Source of the DNA: Bacteroidota bacterium
Lineage (GTDB): Bacteria; Bacteroidota; Bacteroidia; Cytophagales; Cyclobacteriaceae
Length of the DNA: 9,730 bases
NCBI GenBank assembly: GCA_023393375.1
Contig: JAEWLI010000154.1
Span: 1 to 9,730 of the forward strand
Direction: 5' to 3'
The notes below the pieces were generated by a model. The model was not told the origin of the DNA and ran no database searches. It saw only the letters and a program-made list of their open reading frames with translations. How positions within the stretch are numbered: position 1 is the first letter of the stretch; each line of letters starts with the position of its first letter. The position numbers and the translations under genes were made by a program. Shown one piece after another: positions 1 through 6,945 of this stretch.

Positions 1-1634
1 GGGTGGCACAATATTTACTGACTCATGGATTTGCTAAAACTTATGAGAATTACCTTTATTTTATTTATCCAACAATTGGTATCCTCATTGCTGTAATCTT
101 TTTCAAGTTTATAATCCGTCAAAAAATAGGGCACGGGATTCCCAGTGTGCTTTTTGCCATATCCAAAAACAAAGGAAACATGAAGCCCCACCACATGTTT
201 TCATCCATAATCGGAAGTGCTTTTACTGTGGGGTTTGGTGGATCTGTGGGCTTGGAAGGCCCAACAGTAGTCACAGGTGCGGCAATAGGATCAAATCTAG
301 GTCGATTTTTACACCTTAATTACAAAAAGGTGTTTTTATTGATAGGTTGCGCTACAGCCGGAGCTATTTCTGCAATTTTTAAATCGCCAATTGCAGCCAT
401 TATTTTTGCATTGGAGGTGATTATGTTGGATCTGACCATCGCTTCAACAGTTCCCCTGTTAATCGCTTCTGTTTCAGGTGCACTGGTTTCTTTTCTTTTT
501 CTGGGTCAGGATGTAGTGTACCCATTCAGGGTGGAGGATGCTTTTAAGCTATCGCAATTACACTATTTCATTTTATTTGGTATTATCGCAGCATTGGTTT
601 CATTATATTTTACAAAAGTTTACATGCAGATTGCAAAGTTATTTGAAAAAATAGAAAACTGGTATTGGCGATTAATCATAGGTGGCGGAATCCTGGGGCT
701 ACTTATTTTTTTGTTTCCCTCATTATTTGGAGAGGGTTATGAAGTGGTAAATTCTGCTCTTGCCGGAAACTATCAATTTTTATTTGATAACACTTTTTAT
801 TTTGACCTGCAAGATCAGTATTATTATGTATTTGTTCTGTTGTTATTGATTGTATTAATGAAAGCCATAGCCACTTCTGTCACATTTGGGGCAGGTGGAA
901 TAGGAGGGGTGTTTGCTCCATCACTTTTTATTGGATCCATTTTAGGGTTATTATTTGCTACCGTGATGAACCAGTTTAACGCAGGGTTGTCTTTAAGTAA
1001 TTTTGCTTTGGTTGGCATGGCAGGAATGATTGCTGGTGTGATTCATGCCCCCTTGACCGCTATTTTTATGATAGCTGAGATCACTGGTGGTTACCAATTG
1101 TTTATGCCTTTGATGATAGTTTCTACTATATCATACGCTACTATTAAATATTTTGTGCCCAATTCGATTTACACCTCTTTACTGGCTAAAAGAGGGCAGT
1201 TGATTACACATCATAAGGACAAAGCTGTGCTGTCTCTGATGAAAATCAACAAACTAATAGAAAAGGATTTTAAACCTATAGATGTGGATGCCACACTCGG
1301 CGATTTGGTTGAGTTGATTAAAGAATCCAAAAGAAATGTTTTTCCGGTACTTGATAAAGATAAAAACCTTAAAGGGATTGTTCATTTGAATAATATCAGA
1401 AACGTAATGTTCGACAAAGATCTTTATCAGACCACCTATGTGAAAGACCTGATGCATATACCTTATAATACAGTAGCACCTGACGATTCCATGGAGTCGG
1501 TTGCCCGTCAAATTCATGATAGTGGTCATTTTAATATACCGGTTGTGAAAAAAGGTAAGTATATCGGCTTTGTTTCTAAAGCAAATGTGTTTTCTTCTTA
1601 TAGGCGAATGTTGCGATACTTCTCTGAAGATTAA
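1..1634 (+). CDS. CLC-family chloride channel/transporter with C-terminal CBS pair (5' end outside window)
   Basis: Integral inner-membrane anion channel or H+/Cl- antiporter. The frame is open to base 1, and the GTG at base 3 is probably an internal Val codon: the GSGIP-like motif falls at residue 43 (counted from base 3) instead of about 106 as in E. coli ClcA, so roughly 60 residues lie upstream. Visible CLC signatures in order are GHGIP at 43-47 (the Cl- site, with His where ClcA has Ser), GLEGPTV at 83-89 with the gating Glu E85, FALEV at 135-139, GGVFAP at 301-306, and the central-site Tyr Y390. FALEV aligns with FIIEE of ClcA, placing Val139 at the internal proton-glutamate position, as in CLC channels. 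Residues about 419-471 and 480-533 form two CBS domains, which in this family bind nucleotides and regulate gating. The gene ends with TAA; no strong terminator follows. The family call is firm; channel versus antiporter is inference. Confidence 0.93.
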   Translation, partial: VAQYLLTHGFAKTYENYLYFIYPTIGILIAVIFFKFIIRQKIGHGIPSVLFAISKNKGNMKPHHMFSSIIGSAFTVGFGGSVGLEGPTVVTGAAIGSNLGRFLHLNYKKVFLLIGCATAGAISAIFKSPIAAIIFALEVIMLDLTIASTVPLLIASVSGALVSFLFLGQDVVYPFRVEDAFKLSQLHYFILFGIIAALVSLYFTKVYMQIAKLFEKIENWYWRLIIGGGILGLLIFLFPSLFGEGYEVVNSALAGNYQFLFDNTFYFDLQDQYYYVFVLLLLIVLMKAIATSVTFGAGGIGGVFAPSLFIGSILGLLFATVMNQFNAGLSLSNFALVGMAGMIAGVIHAPLTAIFMIAEITGGYQLFMPLMIVSTISYATIKYFVPNSIYTSLLAKRGQLITHHKDKAVLSLMKINKLIEKDFKPIDVDATLGDLVELIKESKRNVFPVLDKDKNLKGIVHLNNIRNVMFDKDLYQTTYVKDLMHIPYNTVAPDDSMESVARQIHDSGHFNIPVVKKGKYIGFVSKANVFSSYRRMLRYFSED

Positions 1635-1690
1635 ATATGTTCGCACTACCTTAAAATTCCATAGCTTGAAAAAAATGATCAATATTACAT

Positions 1691-1739
1691 CGGGAAAAAA
1701 ATATCTACTTTTTTAGATACCTGATATTGTGAATTCCCG
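1691..1739. repeat. Nested inverted repeats between the CLC gene and feoA
   Basis: An outer inverted repeat, CGGGAA (1691-1696) with TTCCCG (1734-1739), encloses an inner one, TATCTA (1702-1707) with TAGATA (1714-1719), whose 6-nt loop is CTTTTT. Both pairs are perfect but only 6 bp each. It may be a weak terminator for the CLC gene, part of the feo regulatory region, or chance in AT-rich DNA. Confidence 0.35.
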
Positions 1740-1757
1740 TTATTGGTTGTAACTTGC
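1727..1757 (+). promoter_or_regulatory. Possible Bacteroidota-type promoter for feoAB
   Basis: A TTG at 1727-1729 is followed after 20 bases by TAACTTGC at 1750-1757, an imperfect match to the TAnnTTTG -7 element. The spacing fits Bacteroidota promoters (TTG, about 19-21 bp, -7 box). A start near 1763 would give a leader of about 35 nt to the feoA ATG. The -7 match is imperfect, so this is tentative. Confidence 0.3.
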
Positions 1758-1760
1758 ACC

Positions 1761-1774
1761 TTATTTATAAATAA
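1761..1774. promoter_or_regulatory. 14-bp perfect palindrome upstream of feoA, possible operator
   Basis: TTATTTATAAATAA is a perfect palindrome centred between 1767 and 1768, about 25 bp upstream of the feoA ATG and overlapping the transcription start inferred from the promoter candidate. Iron-uptake genes are commonly repressed by Fur or DtxR/IdeR-type regulators through palindromes at this position. The sequence is not a recognisable Fur or DtxR consensus, and AT-only palindromes arise easily in such DNA, so the operator role is inference. Confidence 0.3.
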
Positions 1775-1797
1775 TCTAAATAAAAACAAGGAAACCA

Positions 1798-2016
1798 ATG
1801 AGGAGTGTTGCTGATTTGAGACCGGGGGAAAAAGGAGTGATCAGAGGATTTATAGATGAATTATTATCCTTGAAACTGCTGGAAATGGGGTGTTTGCCAG
1901 GAACTGAAGTAACCATGCGTTTTGCTGCGCCGTTTGGAGATCCCATTGCCATAAATATTTCTGGATATAATTTGTCATTGCGAGTGGATGAAGCATCAAC
2001 AATTACATTGGAGTAA
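1798..2016 (+). CDS. feoA: FeoA, small SH3-like ferrous iron transport accessory protein
   Basis: A 72-residue cytoplasmic protein of usual FeoA size. FeoA proteins adopt an SH3-like beta-barrel and are needed for Fe(II) uptake by FeoB. The sequence has the family layout: an N-terminal strand with L-R-P-G-E-K-G (residues 7-13), then the helix and turn LLSLKLLEMGCLPGTEV (about 22-38), where LxEMGxxPGxxV is the typical FeoA motif, then FAAPFGDPIAINISGYNLSL and a final strand. The ATG has an SD-like AAGGA (1788-1792) 5 nt upstream, which supports this start. The last 29 bp overlap feoB, so the two are almost certainly one operon with coupled translation. Many Bacteroidota carry a FeoA-FeoB fusion; here they are separate genes. 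Identity is confident from both sequence and context. Confidence 0.92.
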   Translation: MRSVADLRPGEKGVIRGFIDELLSLKLLEMGCLPGTEVTMRFAAPFGDPIAINISGYNLSLRVDEASTITLE

Positions 2017-4150
2017 CGAGGAAAAATTACCACAAATTCATAAAAAAAAGATTCGGATATTATTGGTTGGCAATCCCAATTCCGGGAAATCATCTCTCTT
2101 CAATCATCTTACGGGTCTTAATCAAAAAATCGGAAATTTCCCGGGTGTAACAGTTGATAAAAAAAGTGGACTTTGTAAAATTAGTCCGGATCTAATTGCT
2201 GAAATTATTGATCTGCCAGGCACTTACAGCATATATCCACGATCTTTGGATGAACGTGTGGTTTTTGAAACTTTGAGCAGTCCCGATGCCAAAGAATATC
2301 CCGATTTAGCTATAGTAATCGTGGATCTTTCCAACCTGAAACGAAATCTATTATTATTTACGCAAATCAAAGATCTGGGAGTTCCGGTGATTCTGGCTTT
2401 GAATATGGCTGATGTAGCTGAAAAAGCAGGATTAAAAATAAACCTGGAAATATTGAGTCAGGAGCTACACGCACCGGTGGTGCTTTTGAATGCCAGAAAA
2501 GGCGATGGTATTAGCAACCTGAAAAAAGAAATTGCAGAACTCTCCACAACAGATCATCTGCCTTTTTATGATGTGAAGGAATTATCACCTGGACTAATAG
2601 ATACGTTACGATTACATTTCCCTCAATTCAATAATTATCAAATATATCAACTTGCGCAACAATATCAGTACAACTCCTATCTTACAAAAAAAGAAAAGGA
2701 TCTGATCGCAAGGGTAAGAAGTGAGATGAATTTCGATGAAAAGAAATTACAATCACGCGAAACCATAAACCGATATCAATTAATCACTCAGGCTGTAAAA
2801 AGTGCAACCGAAAAAGAAATCTCTACTACTAAAGATCACATCACCCAAAAAGTAGATAAAATATTAACACATAAATACTGGGGGTATATTTTATTTTTTG
2901 GCTTAATGTTTTTCGTATTTCAGGCAATTTTTTCATGGGCGCAGGTGCCTATGGAAATGATTGACCTTTTGTTTTCTGAAACGGGGGCATTTATAAGCGA
3001 AAATTTACCCGGGGGCATGATTAATGATCTACTAACACAAGGAATTATTCCAGGAATTGCCGGCATTCTTATTTTTATTCCACAAATCGCCATTTTATTT
3101 ATTTTCATAGCTATTTTGGAAGAATCAGGATATATGTCGCGGGTTGTGTTCCTAATGGACAAGATCATGCGGAAAGTAGGTTTGACCGGAAAAAGTGTGA
3201 TCCCTTTGATATCCGGAGTAGCCTGTGCCATTCCTGCCATTATGGCTACCAGAAGCATAGATAATTGGAAAGACCGAATTATCACGATTTTAGTAACCCC
3301 ACTCATGAGTTGTTCGGCCCGGATACCTGTATACACTATTTTGATTGCTCTTGTGATACCAGAAGAAAAGGTTTGGGGAATCATCAACCTGCAGGGCTTG
3401 GCTTTATTAGGTATGTATATTTTAGGGTTTTTGGCAGTAATCTTTTCTGCTTTTCTCATAAAGTTGATCATCAAACAAAAAGAACGCAGCTATTTTGTGA
3501 TGGAACTTCCTGATTATAAAATGCCAAGATGGAAAAATGTTGGTTATACCATTTTGGAAAAGGTAAAATCATTTGTTCTGGAAGCCGGGAAGATTATTAT
3601 CGCCATATCTATCATTTTATGGGTACTTGCTTCTTACGGACCCGGTGACCGGATGGAAAGGGCTGAAGAGTATATTTCAGAAGAATTGGCAGGTGAAGAC
3701 CTTCCTGAAGACGAATATCGGAAATTGGTACAGTCATTTAAACTCGAACATTCTTATGCGGGTATATTTGGTAAAGCTATTGAACCGGTTATCAAGCCTT
3801 TGGGTTATGATTGGAAAATAGGTATTGCTTTGATAACCTCATTTGCAGCCAGAGAAGTATTTGTAGGTACTATGGCTACTATCTATAGTATCGGTGCGGA
3901 TGTAGAAGATGAAAACACCATTAAGACCAGGATGCAATCGGAAATAAATCCGGATACAGGGGAAGCAATGTACACACCGGCTCTGGCTTTTTCTTTGTTG
4001 GTCTTTTATGCTTTTGCCATGCAATGCATGAGTACCCTTGCGGTGGTATATCGGGAAACAAAAAACTGGAAGTGGCCAGCTTTTCAATTGTTATATTTAA
4101 GTGCCCTGGCTTATTTATCCGCCTTTATTGTTTATAACCTGTTCAAATAG
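1988..4150 (+). CDS. feoB: FeoB, ferrous iron transport protein B (G-protein-coupled membrane permease)
   Basis: Inner-membrane Fe(II) uptake protein of 720 residues, within the normal range. The N-terminal G domain has G1 GNPNSGKS (28-35), G2 Thr in GVT (53-55), G3 DLPG (75-78), G4 NMAD (139-142) and a G5-like NARKG (168-172). Residues about 175-295 look like the helical GDI/linker domain. The membrane part (about 297-720) carries conserved FeoB blocks: LPGGMINDLLTQGIIPG (340-356), the EESGYMSR region (378-385), the Gate-like segments with Cys413 (IPLISGVACAIPA, 405-417) and Cys442 (TPLMSCSARIPVY, 437-449), and a second Gate near AAREVFVG (620-627). The start overlaps feoA by 29 bp; no later in-frame ATG precedes the G1 motif. 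No feoC follows, which is normal outside gammaproteobacteria. The gene ends 40 bp from a convergent gene with no obvious terminator. Confidence 0.96.
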   Translation: MKHQQLHWSNEEKLPQIHKKKIRILLVGNPNSGKSSLFNHLTGLNQKIGNFPGVTVDKKSGLCKISPDLIAEIIDLPGTYSIYPRSLDERVVFETLSSPDAKEYPDLAIVIVDLSNLKRNLLLFTQIKDLGVPVILALNMADVAEKAGLKINLEILSQELHAPVVLLNARKGDGISNLKKEIAELSTTDHLPFYDVKELSPGLIDTLRLHFPQFNNYQIYQLAQQYQYNSYLTKKEKDLIARVRSEMNFDEKKLQSRETINRYQLITQAVKSATEKEISTTKDHITQKVDKILTHKYWGYILFFGLMFFVFQAIFSWAQVPMEMIDLLFSETGAFISENLPGGMINDLLTQGIIPGIAGILIFIPQIAILFIFIAILEESGYMSRVVFLMDKIMRKVGLTGKSVIPLISGVACAIPAIMATRSIDNWKDRIITILVTPLMSCSARIPVYTILIALVIPEEKVWGIINLQGLALLGMYILGFLAVIFSAFLIKLIIKQKERSYFVMELPDYKMPRWKNVGYTILEKVKSFVLEAGKIIIAISIILWVLASYGPGDRMERAEEYISEELAGEDLPEDEYRKLVQSFKLEHSYAGIFGKAIEPVIKPLGYDWKIGIALITSFAAREVFVGTMATIYSIGADVEDENTIKTRMQSEINPDTGEAMYTPALAFSLLVFYAFAMQCMSTLAVVYRETKNWKWPAFQLLYLSALAYLSAFIVYNLFK

Positions 4151-4190
4151 GGTCATTTAGTTATAACAAGGATTTTCATTGTCTTAAAAT

Positions 4191-4610
4191 TTAGTCTACT
4201 AATTTATACAATGAAAATGCCTCATAGGTAATCATCCCTAAAACGACTGCCCAGCTTAGATCATTCACTAACAGGTGTACAATAAACTGAAGCGTAATTG
4301 TCTGATCCATGATGGAATAATAAACAGCTATTCCACCAAAGGTTTTTGCCACCAAACCAAATGCAATCAAGTACCAAAAACGTATTGGGAAAAAAGAAGT
4401 CAGTATAAAAATAAGACCTAATACAAATAAGCCTATTGCATGTAATTCTATCTGAAAAAATCCTGATGTATAACTATCAGTAATCCATTTGACATAATTG
4501 TCTTTTAAAATCAATAAAATAATAGCCCAACCCACATGGTAAGCCGCACAAACTCTCAAGAACAATCGCATCCACTTTGGAAACAACTGCCTGACTTTTA
4601 CCAATCTCAC
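4191..4610 (-). CDS. Small four-helix integral membrane protein of unknown function
   Basis: I do not recognise a firm family. The 139-residue product is hydrophobic with four likely transmembrane helices at about 16-36, 52-74, 78-100 and 106-134, short loops and a basic N-terminus (R2, K5, R7, K12, R15), which suggests the N-terminus is cytoplasmic by the positive-inside rule. The first codon as drawn is GTG (4608-4610) without an SD-like sequence; the ATG at 4569-4571 (residue 14, WMRLFLRVCAAYHVGW) is a reasonable alternative start that keeps all four helices. Polar residues within helices (H25, E55, H57, N116, D117) are noticeable but no catalytic motif is evident. It lies 140 bp downstream of the SDR gene on the same strand and is convergent with feoB, so co-transcription with the SDR is possible but unproven. 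Confidence 0.7.
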   Translation of the reverse strand: MRLVKVRQLFPKWMRLFLRVCAAYHVGWAIILLILKDNYVKWITDSYTSGFFQIELHAIGLFVLGLIFILTSFFPIRFWYLIAFGLVAKTFGGIAVYYSIMDQTITLQFIVHLLVNDLSWAVVLGMITYEAFSLYKLVD

Positions 4611-4750
4611 AATACTGAATTTTTTAAGTCAACCAAATAATGATAATTAAAAGGGCATAAAGGTATAAAAGTTATTGTTGATATAAAAACAGCTTCTTAA
4701 GGAAAATAGCACCCGTAAACTATCTGTAAAAATTTAATTACTGATCAGAA

Positions 4751-5452
4751 CTACCACGGATTGGTGGCCCACACTTCAAGTTCTGTGGTAAAGCCCCTGT
4801 CATCCATCTCCAATGCGCTTTTTATGGCATGGGCTATTTCATCGCTTCTGAGCTTTTTGCTTTCCACATTTCTTTCTATCCGATCGGGATTGCCGAAAGC
4901 AGTGGTCACTTCACTTGGATTTATCAACATCACCCTCACATTATATTTTCGCAATTCATCGCGCCAACATTCCGTCATACCCCGTAAAGCAAATTTTGAG
5001 GAGGAATAAATTGTTCCACCGGGGTATCCTTTTTTTGATGCGGTAGAACCAATGTTGATGATGTGGCCATAGTTTTGTTTTTTAAAGATTTCTGCTGCAT
5101 GTTTTGCCATTATTGCAGCCCCAAATACATTCACAGAATAGATTTGTTGAAAATCATTGAATGTAAGTTCGGTAACAGGCACACTCCATCCAATCCCAGC
5201 ATTATTTATCAAACAATGCAAACCATTCAGGTACCCATATGATTCCTTAAAAGTTCGTAAAATATCATCCTCTTTTGAAACATCTGCTAAAACCGGATAG
5301 GCTCCCGTTTCCCTGGCTGCTTGCTCAAGGTGCTGTTTATGCCTGCCCGTGATTACCACACTTGCCCCTTTTTCTACCAGAAGTTTGGCAGTTGCTTTTC
5401 CTATTCCCAAACTACCACCAGTGACAATGATTTTTGACGCTTTTAATTCCAT
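4751..5452 (-). CDS. Short-chain dehydrogenase/reductase (classical SDR)
   Basis: A cytoplasmic NAD(P)-dependent oxidoreductase of 233 residues, slightly short for classical SDRs. Rossmann-fold landmarks are present: TGGSLGIG (11-18) for dinucleotide binding, GR (36-37) after strand 2, where an Arg often favours NADP(H), D57 in LADVS contacting adenine, NNAG (83-86), N109 in SVNVFG, S136, and the catalytic pair Y149/K153 in YSSSK. The Ser-Tyr-Lys-Asn tetrad is therefore complete. After the catalytic helix comes LINPSEVTTAF, the usual P-x-x-V-x-T region. The sequence resembles 3-ketoacyl-ACP reductase/sepiapterin-like SDRs, but substrate cannot be read from it. ATG start at 5450-5452; the gene is divergent from the receiver-domain gene across a 190-bp spacer. 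Confidence 0.9.
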   Translation of the reverse strand: MELKASKIIVTGGSLGIGKATAKLLVEKGASVVITGRHKQHLEQAARETGAYPVLADVSKEDDILRTFKESYGYLNGLHCLINNAGIGWSVPVTELTFNDFQQIYSVNVFGAAIMAKHAAEIFKKQNYGHIINIGSTASKKGYPGGTIYSSSKFALRGMTECWRDELRKYNVRVMLINPSEVTTAFGNPDRIERNVESKKLRSDEIAHAIKSALEMDDRGFTTELEVWATNPW

Positions 5453-5502
5453 AATAAAAAGTGATTTAAATTAAAAAATAGAACGAGGTATCATCTGGTT
5501 AA

Positions 5503-5530
5503 TTTACGGAATTATCAGATAGGTTTACGG
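5503..5530. repeat. TTTACGG direct repeat in a divergent promoter region
   Basis: TTTACGG occurs at 5503-5509 and again at 5524-5530, 21 bp start to start, i.e. two turns of B-DNA. It sits in the 190-bp spacer between the divergent SDR and receiver genes, where regulators would bind. The repeat is short, so a binding-site role is only a suggestion. Confidence 0.25.
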
Positions 5531-5642
5531 CTAAAACAAATCTTTATTTTGACTAAAAAAGTAATCATTTCTTCTCAACCTCATTTTTTTACTTACGTTG
5601 AATCAATTATAGTAAACCCAATAACAGTATCAATTTCTTCTC

Positions 5643-6149
5643 ATGATGGCAACAACTACTATCGATAATGAGCAAACTGATGATGGTGATCCAGTAAGCG
5701 TTTTATTGGTTGGGAATAACCCGATTACATTAGGAAAAGTGTACAAAAATCTTATGGGCATCAAAGGTTATAAACTGATGGTCGACTTTTGCTTTGATTG
5801 TAAAAAAAGTGTCATGAGTGCCTTAAGAATTCAACCCAGTATTATTTTTTTGGATGACAACCTTAATAAAAAATTTATCCGAAGGTTCATTGCCCAAATC
5901 AACCGAAATAAAAAGACCAAGGATATTCATATCACATTGCTTAAAAGCTCGAATTATAAGGAAGTGATCGCATCGGGTGTGCAGGATTTTTTGTTAAAAG
6001 ACAGTATCACCTCCGATAGGCTATATCATGCTTTGCGAAATGCTTCTAATTTTAAAAGAACTGCCCGATTACTGAAAATTGCAAGCCTAAAAAGGAAACA
6101 TCAGATTGACAACTGGTTCAATTCCCTTAAGCAGGTAGTGGGTCAATGA
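5643..6149 (+). CDS. Stand-alone response-regulator receiver-like protein with degenerate acidic pocket
   Basis: A 168-residue protein whose residues about 18-135 follow the CheY-like alpha/beta receiver pattern: VLLVGNNP (20-27) as strand 1, IIFLDDNL (67-74) as strand 3 with the likely phospho-acceptor D71, ITLLKSS (97-103) as strand 4, and GVQDFLLKDS (112-121) with the conserved Lys K119. In canonical receivers strand 1 ends in an acidic pair that binds Mg2+; here it is N25-N26, so phosphorylation may be weakened or lost. No DNA-binding domain follows; the remaining about 33 residues are a basic, probably helical tail (K138, R139, R142, K145, K150, R151, K152). The ATG-ATG start is at 5643/5646. 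The 3' end overlaps the convergent SDR by 7 bp. The fold call is fairly secure; signalling partner and output are unknown. Confidence 0.78.
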   Translation: MMATTTIDNEQTDDGDPVSVLLVGNNPITLGKVYKNLMGIKGYKLMVDFCFDCKKSVMSALRIQPSIIFLDDNLNKKFIRRFIAQINRNKKTKDIHITLLKSSNYKEVIASGVQDFLLKDSITSDRLYHALRNASNFKRTARLLKIASLKRKHQIDNWFNSLKQVVGQ

Positions 6150-6901
6150 AAATAACTTCCAGCATTGATGTCAATTGTACTTCCAGTGGCATGATCAGCC
6201 ATTCCACTGGCCAAAAATGCAATCATCGGAGAAATATCCTCAGGTTCTGTTAATTTTTCCAGTGCAATATCCCCTTTTACAAATCGTGCACCATAGTATT
6301 TGATAAAGTTCCTGGTCATATCGGTATTCACAAAACCCGGTGCTACATTAAATGCTTTTATATTTTGTTTACCATATTCTTTGGCTATCGATCTGGTAAG
6401 CGCAACAAGGCCGCCTTTTGAGGCAGCATAAGCAAGGTAATCGGCAGTGTCGCCGCGAAATGCAGCCCTGGATGTCATATTGATGATTGCACCCCCTCCC
6501 TGCTCCAAAAAATGTTCAATGGCTTTTTTACATAATAAGGCTGCCGAATTTAAATTAATCGTAATGGTTTCCGACCAGTCATCTACCCATTTTACATCAT
6601 CACCTTCTACTTTCGAATGAATGGCTACTCCTGCATTGTTGATCAACACATCAATCTTTCCAAACTTATTGGTCACCTCATGGAATAAATGAATTACTTC
6701 AAGAGGCTGGCAAAGATCTGCTTTAAAAGGCACTGCATGGCTCCCTGTTTCGTTAAGCAGGCTATTAATGGCATTTTCACTATTAAGATAATGTGCAGCT
6801 ACATGTGCGCCACATTCCACAAGCTTTTTTACAATAGCGCGGCCAATGCCCCTGCTTGCCCCGGTTACCAATATTTTTTTCTTCGAAAGATTTATATTCA
6901 T
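6143..6901 (-). CDS. FabG-like short-chain dehydrogenase/reductase
   Basis: A classical SDR of 252 residues, the standard length. It has TGASRGIG (13-20), D62 in KADLC, NNAG (88-91), N116 in TINLNSA, S144 in NMTSRA, Y158/K162 in YAASK, and the PGFVNTDM block (188-195) that follows the active site in FabG-type enzymes. The C-terminal GSTIDINAGSYF matches the usual end of 3-oxoacyl-ACP reductase-like proteins. It would reduce a carbonyl or oxidise an alcohol with NAD(P)(H); the true substrate is not deducible, and I do not claim it is the fatty-acid-synthesis FabG. It starts with ATG, 44 bp after the stop of the kinase-like gene on the same strand, suggesting an operon. Its stop codon lies inside the end of the convergent receiver gene (7-bp overlap). 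Confidence 0.9.
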   Translation of the reverse strand: MNINLSKKKILVTGASRGIGRAIVKKLVECGAHVAAHYLNSENAINSLLNETGSHAVPFKADLCQPLEVIHLFHEVTNKFGKIDVLINNAGVAIHSKVEGDDVKWVDDWSETITINLNSAALLCKKAIEHFLEQGGGAIINMTSRAAFRGDTADYLAYAASKGGLVALTRSIAKEYGKQNIKAFNVAPGFVNTDMTRNFIKYYGARFVKGDIALEKLTEPEDISPMIAFLASGMADHATGSTIDINAGSYFH

Positions 6902-6945
6902 AGCAATTATTTCTTTTGTGGATGTGCCGATTATCCTATCAACAT

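Noticed and set aside
1254..1682. Open frame on the minus strand across the 3' end of the CLC gene
   Set aside because: It lies antisense to the conserved CBS domains, has no recognisable motif and is explained by codon bias of the real gene.
2920..3474. 184-codon open frame on the minus strand inside feoB
   Set aside because: It is antisense to the conserved FeoB membrane motifs; the translation has no domain-like pattern.
3265..3821. Two 82-codon plus-strand frames inside feoB
   Set aside because: They overlap the FeoB frame fully and have no features of their own; the intact FeoB motifs show there is no frameshift.
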